64,000 nucleotides of DNA, taken from the NCBI RefSeq assembly GCF_034344865.1, contig NZ_CP133774.1, positions 3,534,001 to 3,598,000 of the forward strand. The letters run 5' to 3'. Each line of letters opens with the position of its first letter. Position 1 is the first letter of the stretch. Source of the stretch: Pseudomonas sp. 10S4 (GTDB lineage Bacteria > Pseudomonadota > Gammaproteobacteria > Pseudomonadales > Pseudomonadaceae). Shown here in pieces: positions 17,581-26,671 of this stretch. A model generated the notes under the pieces. It was not told the origin of the DNA. It made no database searches and saw nothing but the letters and a program-made list of their open reading frames with translations. Made by a program: the position numbers and the translations under genes.

Positions 17581-20500
17581 GAGAGCTTTCTCCATCAAGT
17601 TTTTCTTCCGCTAGAGCGCGAGATTGGCGTCCGTGGACCAGGCTGAACACCACCGGGACGAACAGCAGAGTGGCGGTGGTGGCGAGGATCAGGCCGCCGA
17701 TCACAGCACGGCCCAACGGCGCGTTCTGTTCTTCGGACAAGGCCAGCGGCAACATGCCGATGATCATCGCCAGGGCGGTCATGCACACCGGGCGGAAACG
17801 TGTGTAGCCGCCTTCGAGCGCAGCCTTCAGGGCATCGCCGTGTTCCGCCAGGCGTTCACGGCAGAAACTCACCACCAGAATCGAGTTGGCCGTGGCCACG
17901 CCCATGCAGAGGATGGCCCCGGTCAGGGCCGGCACCGACAGTGAGGTGCCACTGAGAAACAGCATCCAGACAATCCCGGCAAGCGCGGCGGGCAGGGCGG
18001 TGATGATTACGAACGGATCGACCCAGGACTGGAAGTTGACCACGATCAGCAAGTAGATCAGCACCACCGCACCGAGCAGGCCGAAGCTCAAACCGCTGAA
18101 GGCTTCGTGCAACGCGTCGATCTGCCCGTGCAGGCTGATCACCGCGCCTTTGGGCCGCATCGAGGCGGTGTCATCGAGGACTTTTTGAATGTCCTTGGCC
18201 ACGCCGCCGAGGTCGCGACCCTGCACGTTGGCGTACAAATCCAGGGTCGGCATGATGTTGTAGTGGCTGACCACCGCCGGGCTCTGGACTCGGGAAATAC
18301 TCGCCAGACCACCAAGGATCTGCGATTGCCCGTCGCTACCGGTGACCGGCAAAGCTTCCAGCGACGGCAGGCTGTCGAGGCGATATTGCGGCGTGGCCGC
18401 GACCACGCCGTAAGACACGCCGTTGGCCGGGTTGAGCCAGAAGGTCGGTGCGGTTTGCGAACTACCGGCCAGGGACGCGACCATACTGTTAGTCACGTCA
18501 CGCTCGGTGATGCCCAGGCCATTGGCCCGTAGACGATCGACGTTGACCTGCAGCGACGGATAACCGGTGGACTGCTGGATTCGCAGGTCGGCAATCCCGG
18601 CCACGTGTTGCAGGCGTCGTTCCAGCTCGACGGCGTAGGCGCGGTTTTCATCGCCATTGGGCCCGGAAATTTTCACGTCCAGCGGTGCCGGTGCGCCGAA
18701 GTTGAGGATCTGGCTGCTGATGTCCGCTGGAAGAAAGGCAAAGTGGCTGCCAGGAAAACTTTCCGGCAAGGCTTCGCGCAAGCGTTTCACGTAATCGGCG
18801 GTGGGGCTGTGGTCGGCTTTGAGGCTGACTTGAATGTCACCGTCCTGCGGGCCGATGGTGCCGCTGTTGCTGTACGCCATGTCGATGCCGCTCAGCGGGA
18901 TGCCGATGTTGTCGACGATGGTGTCCAGTTGTTCGGCCGGAATGATCTCGCGAATTCGTGCTTCGATACGGTCGAACGCCGCCGCGCTTTCCTCGATCCG
19001 CGTGCCGAGCGGCAAGCGCACATGCAGCGACAATGCGCCGGCGTCGGTGGCCGGGAAAAAGTCCTGGCCGAGGCTCGGCAGCAGTGCAAACGACGCCAGC
19101 ACACAGGCAAGGAAGCCCAGCAGGAAGCGCTTGCGGTATTCCAGCGCCAGCTCCAGCAGGCCGAAGTAGCGGTCCCGCAGGTTGGAGAAATGCCGTTCGA
19201 AACCCTGCTGGAAATTCAGCACCCGTTGCAGCAACGGATGGTGCGGTTTGCGTTGCTGCTCGCCCTCGTGATGGTTGATGAATTCATCTTCCGGGTGATG
19301 CCCCGGACCTTGCTCGGGCACGTGGGGTTTGAGCAGAAACATCGCCAGGGTCGGCACCAGTGTCCGCGACAGGATGAAGGAGCTGGCCATGGCGAAGATC
19401 ACCGCCAGCGCCATCGGCCGGAACAGGTAACCGGCGATACCCTGCAACAGGAACATCGGCACGAACACGATGCAGATGCACAGCAGTGAGACGAAGGCCG
19501 GGCCGACGATCTGTTTCGCGCCGTCAAGGATCGCGGTGTTCACCGCTTTGCCTTGCTCCAGGTGCCAGTTGATGTTCTCGATGGTCACCGTCGCATCGTC
19601 CACCAGAATCCCCACCGCCAACGCCAGCCCGCCGAGGGTCATGACGTTCAGGGTCTGGCCGCTGGCGGCGAGCAGGGCGATGGCCGACAACACGGCCAAC
19701 GGAATCGAGGCGGCGATGATCAGGGTCGAACGCCAGCTGCCGAGGAACAGCAGGATCATCGCGCTGGTCAGCAACGCGGCGATGATGCCTTCCTTGGCCA
19801 CACTGCCGACCGACTGTTTGACGAACACCGAAGCGTCGCCCAGCAGCGAAGTCTTCAGCGACGGCGGCAAGGTTTCATTGATGCGCGGCAGCATCTGGCG
19901 AATGCCGTCGATGATCGACAGCGTGGAGATATTGCCGTTCTTCAACGCCGGCATCAGCACCGCGCGGCGACCGTCGACCCGCACGATATTGGTCTGCGGC
20001 GGCGAGCCGTCACGCACGTGGGCGACCTGGCCGATAGTGATCAACGCGCCGTCGACGGTTTTGATCGGCAGGTCGTTGAGCTCGTCGATGGCTTTCGGGC
20101 TGTTGTTCAACAGCACCGTGTATTCGTTGGGTCCGAGTTTGGCGGTACCCACTGGAATGATCTGGTTTTGCGCCGCCAACGCATTGCCCACGTCTTGGGC
20201 CGACAGGCCTTTGGCAGCCAGCGCTTGCGGGTCGAGGTCGAGGGTGATCTGGCGCTGCTTGCCGCCCATTGGCGTCGGGATCGCCAGGCCCGGTACCGAG
20301 GTCAACGGCAGGCGGATGTTGTTCTGCACCAGGTCGCGGATCTTCGCTTCCGACAGCGTCGGGCTGGAAAACGCCATCTGCAGAATCGGCACGGTCGAGG
20401 CGCTGTAGTTGAGGATCAGCGGCGGGGTGATGCCAGGCGGCATCTGTTTCAGCACAGTCTGCGACACCGCCGTGACCTGGGCGTTGGCGGTACGAATGTC

Positions 20501-20803
20501 GACGCCCGGCTGGAAGAAAATCTTGACGATGCCCATGCCCGGAAGCGATTGCGACTCGATGTGTTCGATGTCGTTGACCGTGGTGCTCAGCGAACGCTCA
20601 TAGGTGTAGATCACCCGCCCGGCCATGTCTTGCGGCGCGAGGCCGTTGTACTGCCAAACCACTGCGATCACTGGAATGCCGATGTCGGGAAACACATCGG
20701 TGGGTGTGCGCAGGGCCGCCATGGGCCCAATGATGCAGATGAAAATTGCCAGCACGATAAACGTGTAGGGCTTGAGCAGTGCAGTCTTTACCAGCCCGAG
20801 CAT
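17570..20803 (-). CDS. RND efflux permease (HAE1 type)
   Basis: Proton-driven inner-membrane transporter of 1077 residues, in the usual range. The ATG at 20803 (MLGLVKTALLKPY) follows CGGAGG; ten further upstream codons look like leader. Visible are helix 1, the DxFPDIGIP start of the first porter loop, the proton-relay aspartates in GILVDDATVTIENI on helix 4, and the second large loop (QDFFPATDAGALSLHVRLP). A histidine- and glutamate-rich cytoplasmic linker lies in the middle (GPGHHPEDEFINHHEGE). The operon order permease-adaptor-channel is less common than adaptor-first. No dedicated regulator is adjacent, and the substrate is unknown. Confidence 0.93.
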   Translation of the reverse strand: MLGLVKTALLKPYTFIVLAIFICIIGPMAALRTPTDVFPDIGIPVIAVVWQYNGLAPQDMAGRVIYTYERSLSTTVNDIEHIESQSLPGMGIVKIFFQPGVDIRTANAQVTAVSQTVLKQMPPGITPPLILNYSASTVPILQMAFSSPTLSEAKIRDLVQNNIRLPLTSVPGLAIPTPMGGKQRQITLDLDPQALAAKGLSAQDVGNALAAQNQIIPVGTAKLGPNEYTVLLNNSPKAIDELNDLPIKTVDGALITIGQVAHVRDGSPPQTNIVRVDGRRAVLMPALKNGNISTLSIIDGIRQMLPRINETLPPSLKTSLLGDASVFVKQSVGSVAKEGIIAALLTSAMILLFLGSWRSTLIIAASIPLAVLSAIALLAASGQTLNVMTLGGLALAVGILVDDATVTIENINWHLEQGKAVNTAILDGAKQIVGPAFVSLLCICIVFVPMFLLQGIAGYLFRPMALAVIFAMASSFILSRTLVPTLAMFLLKPHVPEQGPGHHPEDEFINHHEGEQQRKPHHPLLQRVLNFQQGFERHFSNLRDRYFGLLELALEYRKRFLLGFLACVLASFALLPSLGQDFFPATDAGALSLHVRLPLGTRIEESAAAFDRIEARIREIIPAEQLDTIVDNIGIPLSGIDMAYSNSGTIGPQDGDIQVSLKADHSPTADYVKRLREALPESFPGSHFAFLPADISSQILNFGAPAPLDVKISGPNGDENRAYAVELERRLQHVAGIADLRIQQSTGYPSLQVNVDRLRANGLGITERDVTNSMVASLAGSSQTAPTFWLNPANGVSYGVVAATPQYRLDSLPSLEALPVTGSDGQSQILGGLASISRVQSPAVVSHYNIMPTLDLYANVQGRDLGGVAKDIQKVLDDTASMRPKGAVISLHGQIDALHEAFSGLSFGLLGAVVLIYLLIVVNFQSWVDPFVIITALPAALAGIVWMLFLSGTSLSVPALTGAILCMGVATANSILVVSFCRERLAEHGDALKAALEGGYTRFRPVCMTALAMIIGMLPLALSEEQNAPLGRAVIGGLILATTATLLFVPVVFSLVHGRQSRALAEEKLDGESSHVA

Positions 20804-21028
20804 GCCGTAAACCTCCGAGGTCTTGAATTGCAATTCTCGGCAGTCTTGCGCTTGCTACTTAAAGATTTGCCTTCCGCGGGATGAAGAAATTTTTAACGAT
20901 TACCTGAAAATCCTTTCATGCGGATTCATTTGTCCGAACCGCTCTGGCTCGCCACTCTTCACCTCAAGCCGAGAGCCCACCGTCACACCTGACGGCGGCA
21001 TCGGCGTCCACTTGCGAGGTGTTTTTTA

Positions 21029-21433
21029 ATGACGCTTAAACCCCTGTTACTGATCCCGACCCTGAGCCTGGTATGCCTGTTGTCGGCGTGCGCCGGGCCG
21101 ATGCCCAAGGCTGACCCGAGCGAAGCCTGGATCGGCATGGACCAACCGGCGAGCGCCGATTTGCTGGCGGAGCGCATCGATGGGAAGGAGGTCCATGACG
21201 CTCGTTATTTCGAGGTCAAGCCGGGCGCTCATCGTCTGGACATGACCCTGCTTAGCGGCGCGGATGGCAACTCGACAGACCTCAATTGCATGGGCCGCCT
21301 CGACTACAGCGAGTTCAAGGCCGGTGAGCACTATCAGATCAATGCCTCGAGCGAGGGGTTGAAGGCGGCCGTCAGCCTGGTGGATTCCCACGGCAATCAG
21401 GTCGCGCAGAGCCACAGCTTCAAGTGCTCGTAA
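21029..21433 (+). CDS. Small lipoprotein, first of a tandem pair
   Basis: 134-residue predicted lipoprotein with the lipobox LLSAC, Cys about residue 21. The mature part starts AGPMPKADPSEAWIGM and contains KPGAHRLDMTL and YSEFKAGEHYQINASSEG, a small beta-rich fold. It is a paralogue of the next gene, with the same opening, same spacing of motifs and clearly related sequence throughout. The function is unknown. The start at 21029 has GCGAGGTG upstream. Confidence 0.8.
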   Translation: MTLKPLLLIPTLSLVCLLSACAGPMPKADPSEAWIGMDQPASADLLAERIDGKEVHDARYFEVKPGAHRLDMTLLSGADGNSTDLNCMGRLDYSEFKAGEHYQINASSEGLKAAVSLVDSHGNQVAQSHSFKCS

Positions 21434-21446
21434 GACCGCACATAAC

Positions 21447-21540
21447 CTGTGGGAGCGAGCTTGCTCGCAATGGCGGCGGGTCAGTCAATGTTGATTTTGA
21501 ATGTAATGACCCTATCGCGAGAAAGCTCGCTCCCACATGG
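21447..21540. repeat. REP doublet between the paired lipoprotein genes
   Basis: Inverted GTGGGAGCGAGCTTGCTCGC and GCGAGAAAGCTCGCTCCCAC around a 50-base spacer. It sits exactly between the two tandem paralogues. Confidence 0.8.
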
Positions 21541-21587
21541 ATTTGTGGGGCTTCAAGGTTGTTTTTTTAGGTAGGAAGGTCATTGCA

Positions 21588-21998
21588 ATGACACTTAAAC
21601 ATCTGCTGTTGATTCCGGGCTTGAGCGTGGTCTGTCTGTTGTCTGCGTGTGCCGGCCCGATGCCCAAAGCCGATCCGGGCATGGCCTGGATCGGGCTGCA
21701 GGAAGAAGCGCCCAATGACCTGCTGGCCGAACGGGTGGATGGCAAACGTATCGATGACGGGCGATTCTTTGAAGTAAGCCCTGGCGCTCATGACTTGGCG
21801 GTGACGTTGTTCGAGATCCCGAGTGGCGATTCGAATCAGCAGGATTGCGAAGGCAAGGTCCATTACACCCAGTTCAAGGCCGGCGAACACTACCAACTGG
21901 TGGAATCGAGCCTGGGCCAGGAAGTCAGCGCTCGGCTTGAGGATTCCCACGGCAAGCAAGTGGCGCAGACTGGCGACTTCCAGTGCATGCCGGGTTAA
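21588..21998 (+). CDS. Small lipoprotein, second of a tandem pair
   Basis: 136-residue lipoprotein, paralogous to the product of 21029-21433. It shares LLLIPGLS/LLLIPTLS, CLLSACAGPMPKADP, DLLAERVDGK, FFEVSPGAHDL, YTQFKAGEHYQL and EDSHGKQVAQ. The ATG at 21588 follows AGGAAGG. The in-frame ATG at 21537 lies in the REP doublet and would place the signal peptide internally, so it was not used. The function is unknown. Conservation of two cysteines (DCEGK and FQCM) suggests a disulphide in the mature protein. Confidence 0.82.
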   Translation: MTLKHLLLIPGLSVVCLLSACAGPMPKADPGMAWIGLQEEAPNDLLAERVDGKRIDDGRFFEVSPGAHDLAVTLFEIPSGDSNQQDCEGKVHYTQFKAGEHYQLVESSLGQEVSARLEDSHGKQVAQTGDFQCMPG

Positions 21999-22026
21999 GT
22001 ATCCACTGCTTGCTGGGTTAAATACC

Positions 22027-22190
22027 TGTGGCGAGGGAGCTTGCTGTGGCGAGGGAGCTTGCTGTGGCGAGGGAGCTTGCTGTGGCGAGGGAGCTTGCTC
22101 CCGCTGGACTGCGCAGCAGGCCCCTTCTTTCTGAGGAATAAGAGGGGGCGCTTCGCACCCCAACGGGGGCAAGCCCCCTCGCCACAGGGG
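22027..22190. repeat. REP with four exact tandem copies of an 18-bp head
   Basis: TGTGGCGAGGGAGCTTGC occurs four times head to tail at 22027, 22045, 22063 and 22081 with no mismatch. The fourth copy runs into the normal REP arm (TCCCGCTGGACTGCGCAGCAGG). The inverted partner ends at GCCACAG near 22190. The array lies between the converging lipoprotein and response-regulator genes. Confidence 0.95.
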
Positions 22191-22203
22191 ACCGCGCCAG
22201 TCT

Positions 22204-22887
22204 TTAGAGCGGTTCAGCAATCACATACCCCGAGCCGCGCATGGTGCGGATCAACGGTGTCATGCCGGACGGGTCGACTTTTTTGCGCAGCCGGCCGATG
22301 TGTACATCGATGAGGTTGGTGCCGGGGTCGAAGTGATAACCCCAGACCTCTTCGAAGATCATCATCCGCGACAGAATCTGCCCCGGATTGCGCATCATGA
22401 ATTCCAGCAGTTTGTACTCGGTGGGCAGCAAGTTCAGCGGCTGATCGGCACGCGTGGCCTGGTGGCTGATCAGGTCGAGTTCCAGATCGGCGACGTGCAG
22501 GGTGGTTTCGGTGGCCCGGACCGGACTTTTGCGCCGCAGCAGCACCTCGACGCGCGCCGCCATCTCGTCGGTGGCGAACGGCTTGGCCAGGTAATCATCG
22601 CCACCGGCACGCAGGCCACGCACGCGTTCATCGACGTCGGAGAGGGCGCTGATCATCAGGATCGGCGTCGCCACCCCAATGGCGCGCAGCGTGGTGACAA
22701 TGGCCAGGCCATCGAGCTCGGGGAGCATGCGGTCGAGGGTGATCAAGTCGTAATTGCCACTGACCGCGCTCACCAGCCCTTCGCGGCCGTTGCTCACCCA
22801 GTCCACTTCAAAACCGTGGCTTTGCAACTCGGCGACGATTTCCGTAGCCGTCACGGCATCGTCTTCGATGGTCAAAATACGGGGCAT
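22204..22887 (-). CDS. OmpR-family response regulator
   Basis: 227-residue two-component regulator. The receiver domain shows the acidic pair in IEDDAV, the phospho-acceptor in YDLITLDRMLPELDG and the switch lysine in YLAKPFATDEM. The C-terminal winged helix is clear (LLPTEYKLLEFMMRNPGQIL, VHIGRLRKKVD). The ATG at 22887 has AGGAAA upstream, while the longer frame from 22932 is not family-like. No histidine kinase gene lies on either side, although most relatives are followed directly by one. The partner kinase must therefore be elsewhere or was lost here. Confidence 0.9.
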   Translation of the reverse strand: MPRILTIEDDAVTATEIVAELQSHGFEVDWVSNGREGLVSAVSGNYDLITLDRMLPELDGLAIVTTLRAIGVATPILMISALSDVDERVRGLRAGGDDYLAKPFATDEMAARVEVLLRRKSPVRATETTLHVADLELDLISHQATRADQPLNLLPTEYKLLEFMMRNPGQILSRMMIFEEVWGYHFDPGTNLIDVHIGRLRKKVDPSGMTPLIRTMRGSGYVIAEPL

Positions 22888-23022
22888 GTCGGTTTCCTGA
22901 TGGAAATGGCGGATGCCCGATTTTGCCAACAAACGACGCTCGACTTGCTGATGAAAGTTTCATGTGCGTTACAAACGAAATGCGCTAAGGGTCTAGCGCT
23001 ATTCATGGACTGCACAATCCCC

Positions 23023-23115
23023 GGTGGGAGCGGGCTTGCTCGCGAAAGCAATCGGTCAGCCGACATTGATGTTGGCTGATACACCGCTTTCGCGAGCAAG
23101 CCCGCTCCCACATGG
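23023..23115. repeat. REP doublet (GGGAGCGGGCTTGCTCGCGAAAGC family)
   Basis: Inverted units facing across about 40 bases, upstream of the response regulator and after the hypothetical gene. Confidence 0.85.
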
Positions 23116-23147
23116 GTTCTGCATTCTCAGGTCGAGATTGACGGCGC

Positions 23148-24013
23148 TTACTGCGTCGAAGGCAACATCGCTTTGATCTTGGCCATCATGGCGGCAGGCG
23201 CATCGGTGATCTTCGCGCTTTCCGGGTTTTTACTCCCGGTGCCACTGGTGTCTACGCCCGCTAGGATTTCCGCAAGATTGTTGAAGTGCCCGTCTTTTTC
23301 TTGTCCGTGCTGGCGGAATTGCCCTTGTCGTATTTATTCAACGCATCCTGCAAGGTCTGGTGCTGGGACAACCATTCAGGCTTGGCCTTTTCCTCCGGGG
23401 TCATTTTGTCGAGGAAATTCAGCGCAGCCTTGGCGCGACCCACCGGATCATTGGCAAACGGGTCTTTCCAGTTTTTCTTTTGATCCTCGGGGCCGCTGTA
23501 GTGACCCGACGCCAACCGGGCCTGTTGTTGCATCAACGCTTTGGCCGCGACTTGCTCATCGTTCGAGAACTTGCCGCCTTCATTGGTGGCCACGGCGTTC
23601 AGCGAGCGTCGATCCAGATCGCCCATCAACGCATTCTTGTCTTCAACGCTGCCGCTGTAAGGCTTTTCGCCGGCCTTCATCTGCACGTATTTTTCATCCA
23701 TGCGCTTACGGGCGTCGGCGGCCACGTCCGGGAATGTCTTGTCCTTGGAACTGGACACCGCACCGGGTTGGGTGACGCCCAGCACCAGAGCGTCAGCGTT
23801 CATGCCCTTGCGTACCGGAAAAAACGGCGCGTTGTTGGTAATCGAACCGCTGTAGTCGGTGGATTTTTTCGAGAGGCTGACCGCGTCACCTGTCTTGGCG
23901 TTTTTGGCCGCCTGCTCGGTGTCATTGGCACTGGCTTTCGCCTTGGATTCGGCAGCAGCGCTATAAGCCACCATCGCAGGACTGTTGAAGGTTGAGGTTG
24001 AGGTGACGTTCAT
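23148..24013 (-). pseudogene. Hypothetical protein, single-base frameshift near the 3' end
   Basis: The family is not recognised. The continuous frame runs from 24013 (MNVTSTSTFNSPAMVAYSAA) to a stop at 23261. Adding one base near 23292-23299 (an AAGGAC reading instead of AAGAC) continues it as HFNNLAEILAGVDTSG to a natural end at 23148 (MLPSTQ), giving 288 residues. The protein is Lys/Ala/Ser-rich, without membrane segments, and has YSGSIT, PYSGSVEDK and HYSGPEDQ as recurring YSG motifs. It resembles Pseudomonas proteins of unknown function with low-complexity N-termini. It converges with nothing and is followed by a REP doublet. Confidence 0.6.
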
Positions 24014-24239
24014 CGGCTATCCCTGCCCAGGGTTGGCGCAGTTTTCGACGCGATGTGAGGGATCATCATCGTTTACTGCCTTGAATGTATTTATGCTGAT
24101 ACATGGCAAGAACAGTGCCAGCAGTGGCTGGCGGCAGCAGTAGGGCTGGTTTGTATCGGTTTGGACATGTTTATGGCGCGGCAAAAAGCGGGTTGCCTTG
24201 CCGGAAGCGGCAGATTTTTGCCGCCATGCACAAAACAAA

Positions 24240-24331
24240 TGTGGGAGCGGGCTTGCTCGCGAAAGCGGTGGGTCAGTCAATATTAATGTCGACTGACACT
24301 CCCTCTTCGCGAGCAAGCCCGCTCCCACAGG
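24240..24331. repeat. REP doublet (GGGAGCGGGCTTGCTCGCGAAAGC family)
   Basis: Inverted units immediately downstream of yajD. The yajD frame as written reads through it because of a likely indel. Confidence 0.85.
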
Positions 24332-24338
24332 GAAGACT

Positions 24339-24712
24339 TCAGTCTTCTTCTTTTTCATCAGCCCGGCCAACGCCGCGAACGGGTTGTGCGTAGCCTTGGC
24401 GACTTTCGGCGTGCTGAGGGAGCCTTCGCTGAAGTACTGCTGGTCGGTGTAACGGGAGTGTTCGTTGTCGTGGCAATACAGGCACAACAGTTCCCAGTTC
24501 GAGCCGTCCTGCGGGTTGTTGTCGTGGTTGTGGTCGCGGTGGTGCACGGTCAGTTCGCTGAGGCGCTTGCCGGCGAACTCACGGGCGCAGCGGCCGCACA
24601 CGTGCGGGTACATCTTCAGGGCCTTGTCGCGGTAACCCATTTCCTTGTCGCGCTGGTTGTCGGCGAGGATACGGTCCAGCTTCGAGGTGTTGGTCGGGGT
24701 GGACGAACTCAT
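24339..24712 (-). CDS. yajD: HNH nuclease YajD, likely 3' indel
   Basis: HNH-endonuclease family protein. Zinc cysteines are in CGRCAREF and CLYCHDNEH; the HNH core is VHHRDHNHDNNPQDGSNW. As written, the frame continues past the expected end to 24017 and translates the REP doublet, which is not credible. The family end is a short lysine run. With one base added in the AAGAAGAC stretch (24339-24352) the frame would stop at 24339 after about 124 residues, close to the 115 of E. coli. The nuclease role is inferred from the motif; the biological substrate is unknown. Confidence 0.75.
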
Positions 24713-24761
24713 GGGTTCACCTTTGTAAAAAGACTAATGACGGTTATGCAGTGAGTTTAGC

Positions 24762-25448
24762 TCAGCCCTTGAGCTTCTCGGCAATCCAGATGGTGTGGCG
24801 CGTGCCTTTGTTGCCGTGGGCGAAGACTTGCACTTCCTCGGCCTTGAAACCGGCCTTCTTCAACTTGTCGGAAAACTGCTTGTCGGCACTGGCCGACCAG
24901 ACGGCCAGCACGCCTTTGGGGCGCAGGGCTTTGGCGCAGGCGCTCAGGCCACCGGCGGAGTAGAGCCAGCTGTTGGCGCGCTGGGTCAGGCCTTCGGGGC
25001 CGTTGTCGACGTCGAGCATGATCGCATCGAAACCCTGCGGTTCGGCTTGCAGCACCTTGGCGACGTCTTCCATGCGGATCACGGTGCGCGGGTCGAGCAG
25101 CGGGTTGCCGGCCTTTTCGCCCAGCGGCCCACGATTCCACTCGACCACGCCCGGTACCAGTTCGGCGACCACCACCTCAGCGGTCTTGCCCAAATGCTTG
25201 AGGGCCGAGGCGAGAGTGAAGCCCATGCCCAGGCCACCGATCAAAACGCGTGAGTTCGGGCGGCCGGCAACCTTGCGGCACGGGATCTCGGCCAGGGCGT
25301 CTTCGGAGCCGTGCATGCGGGTGTTCATCAACTGCCCGCCGTCGCCACCCTGGATCTTGATGACGAAATCTTCACCGTATTCGAACAGGCACAGGGCACC
25401 GCCGTTTTCAGGGATAGGGGCGGTGTCGAGCAGAACGAAACGTTTCAT
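24762..25448 (-). CDS. Spermidine-synthase-like methyltransferase-fold protein
   Basis: 228-residue protein with the Rossmann fold of polyamine synthases. Landmarks are RVLIGGLGMGFTLAS (motif I), VVAELVPGVVEWNRG (acidic end of strand 2), FDAIMLDVDNGPEGL and SWLYSAGGL. It lacks the N-terminal beta domain of true SpeE, so spermidine synthase activity should not be assumed. The ATG at 25448 (MKRFVLLDTAPIP) fits the family start. It diverges from the small secreted protein gene at 25537 with 88 bases between. Confidence 0.8.
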   Translation of the reverse strand: MKRFVLLDTAPIPENGGALCLFEYGEDFVIKIQGGDGGQLMNTRMHGSEDALAEIPCRKVAGRPNSRVLIGGLGMGFTLASALKHLGKTAEVVVAELVPGVVEWNRGPLGEKAGNPLLDPRTVIRMEDVAKVLQAEPQGFDAIMLDVDNGPEGLTQRANSWLYSAGGLSACAKALRPKGVLAVWSASADKQFSDKLKKAGFKAEEVQVFAHGNKGTRHTIWIAEKLKG

Positions 25449-25536
25449 GGGAGGCTCTTGAGGAAAATTGGCATAAGGCAAACGGACGCAGTTGGGAGTA
25501 GCCTGCAAGCAGACAACAAGGCCAACGGAGCCATTG

Positions 25537-25824
25537 ATGAAGCGCACTATTCTAACGGTCATTGCCTTGGCCGCGCTCTCGATTACTGCAGTGCAGGCCC
25601 AGGAGCAGCAAACCATCCCCACCAGTCCCGCGCCGATGCCCGGATCACCCGGTACTGCGACACCCACGCCGTACCCGCAGATCACCCCCACCAACGTACC
25701 CCGTGCCGGTTCGGGCAGCGGCAGCCAGCCGTTGGAGCCGATCGAAATGCCGAGCCCACCCAAGGACCAGACCTTGCCGGGCCTTGAGCAGAACAGCACC
25801 AAAATCAAATCGCCGGGTGGGTAG
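25537..25824 (+). CDS. Small proline-rich secreted protein
   Basis: 95-residue predicted periplasmic protein. The signal peptide is MKRTILTVIALAALSITAVQA, and the mature part is rich in Pro, Ser and Thr (SPAPMPGSPGTATPTPYP) with no domain. The ATG at 25537 follows ACGGAG. It is unrecognised beyond being a low-complexity exported protein, and it converges with the cyclic-nucleotide-binding gene. Confidence 0.7.
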   Translation: MKRTILTVIALAALSITAVQAQEQQTIPTSPAPMPGSPGTATPTPYPQITPTNVPRAGSGSGSQPLEPIEMPSPPKDQTLPGLEQNSTKIKSPGG

Positions 25825-25890
25825 TGTCCTGTCTCACAAATACGTTCCTCTTTTGACGAGTGGCTGTTGTCGTCAGGCGAGGAGCGACAC

Positions 25891-26364
25891 TTACACTTGC
25901 TGTGACAGCAGTTGCCCATCCGCCATGCGCAGGCGTTTGGAAAGGGAGACGGCGAGGGCGCGGATGATTTTCGCCGCGATCTTTGGCGCATCGTTGAGCA
26001 TTTTTTCCAGCGAGTCCTTGCCCAGGTTGAGCAACTGACAATTGCTCGCTGCGACACAACTGGCCGAGCGCCGCTCGCCATCGAGCACGGCCATCTCGCC
26101 GAACGCCCGACCGCTGCGCAGGGTGGCCATGATCACCGTTTGCCCGTCGCCGTTGGTCTTTTGCACCGACACCTGGCCGGTGTGGATGATGCACATGAAA
26201 CTGCCGGCATCGCCCTCGTGGAAGATCTCTTTGCCCTGGGCGATGGTGCTGATGCTGAAATAGCCGGAAGCGGCGGCGAAGTCGGCTGGCAGCAGTTGAT
26301 CGAACAGGCCGCAGTCCATCAGCCAGTCGCGAATTTCGTTGTTCAGTAAGGTCGGTTCTGACAT
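25891..26364 (-). CDS. Cyclic nucleotide-binding domain protein
   Basis: 157-residue protein consisting of a single CRP-like nucleotide-binding domain. FHEGDAGSFMCIIHTGQVSVQK and the phosphate-binding cassette GRAFGEMAVLDGERRSASCVA (with the Glu and Arg that bind the cyclic phosphate) are present. There is no C-terminal helix-turn-helix, so it is not a CRP-type transcription factor by itself. The ATG at 26364 was chosen because the longer frame upstream is REP-derived. Whether it binds cAMP or another ligand is not known. Confidence 0.85.
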   Translation of the reverse strand: MSEPTLLNNEIRDWLMDCGLFDQLLPADFAAASGYFSISTIAQGKEIFHEGDAGSFMCIIHTGQVSVQKTNGDGQTVIMATLRSGRAFGEMAVLDGERRSASCVAASNCQLLNLGKDSLEKMLNDAPKIAAKIIRALAVSLSKRLRMADGQLLSQQV

Positions 26365-26441
26365 GTCGTCACGGTCTTTTTCTTGTGGTGTGTTGCGGGT
26401 TCGGGCTTGGGCTCGCTGCAAACCCCTTGTGGTAGCGGACT

Positions 26442-26591
26442 TTGTGGCGAGGGGGCTTGTCGGAACGCCGCATCGTCCCGTTCGGCTGCGAAGCAGTCGT
26501 AAAACCAGCGCATGCGGTGTGTCTGATGCATTGCGGTTGCAGGTTTTGGGGCCGCTTCGCGACCCAACGGGGACAAGCCCCCTCGCCACAA
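26442..26591. repeat. REP doublet (GTGGCGAGGGGGCTTG family)
   Basis: Inverted pair from TGTGGCGAGGGGGCTTGTCGG to CAAGCCCCCTCGCCACA around a 60-base spacer. Confidence 0.85.
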
Positions 26592-26671
26592 AAGCCCGGT
26601 TCCCACAAGGGGATGTGTGTGGCAAAGGCCCGGCGTTCTGGTCTTAAGACCGGAACCCCGGGCCAAGTTCC

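Noticed and set aside
22027-22098. Four regular 18-bp repeats as a CRISPR array
   Set aside because: The copies are directly adjacent with no spacers, and the unit is the head of a REP element that occurs throughout the window.
24017-24338. Genuine C-terminal extension of YajD
   Set aside because: The extension is the translation of a REP doublet and spacer, a sign of read-through after an indel.
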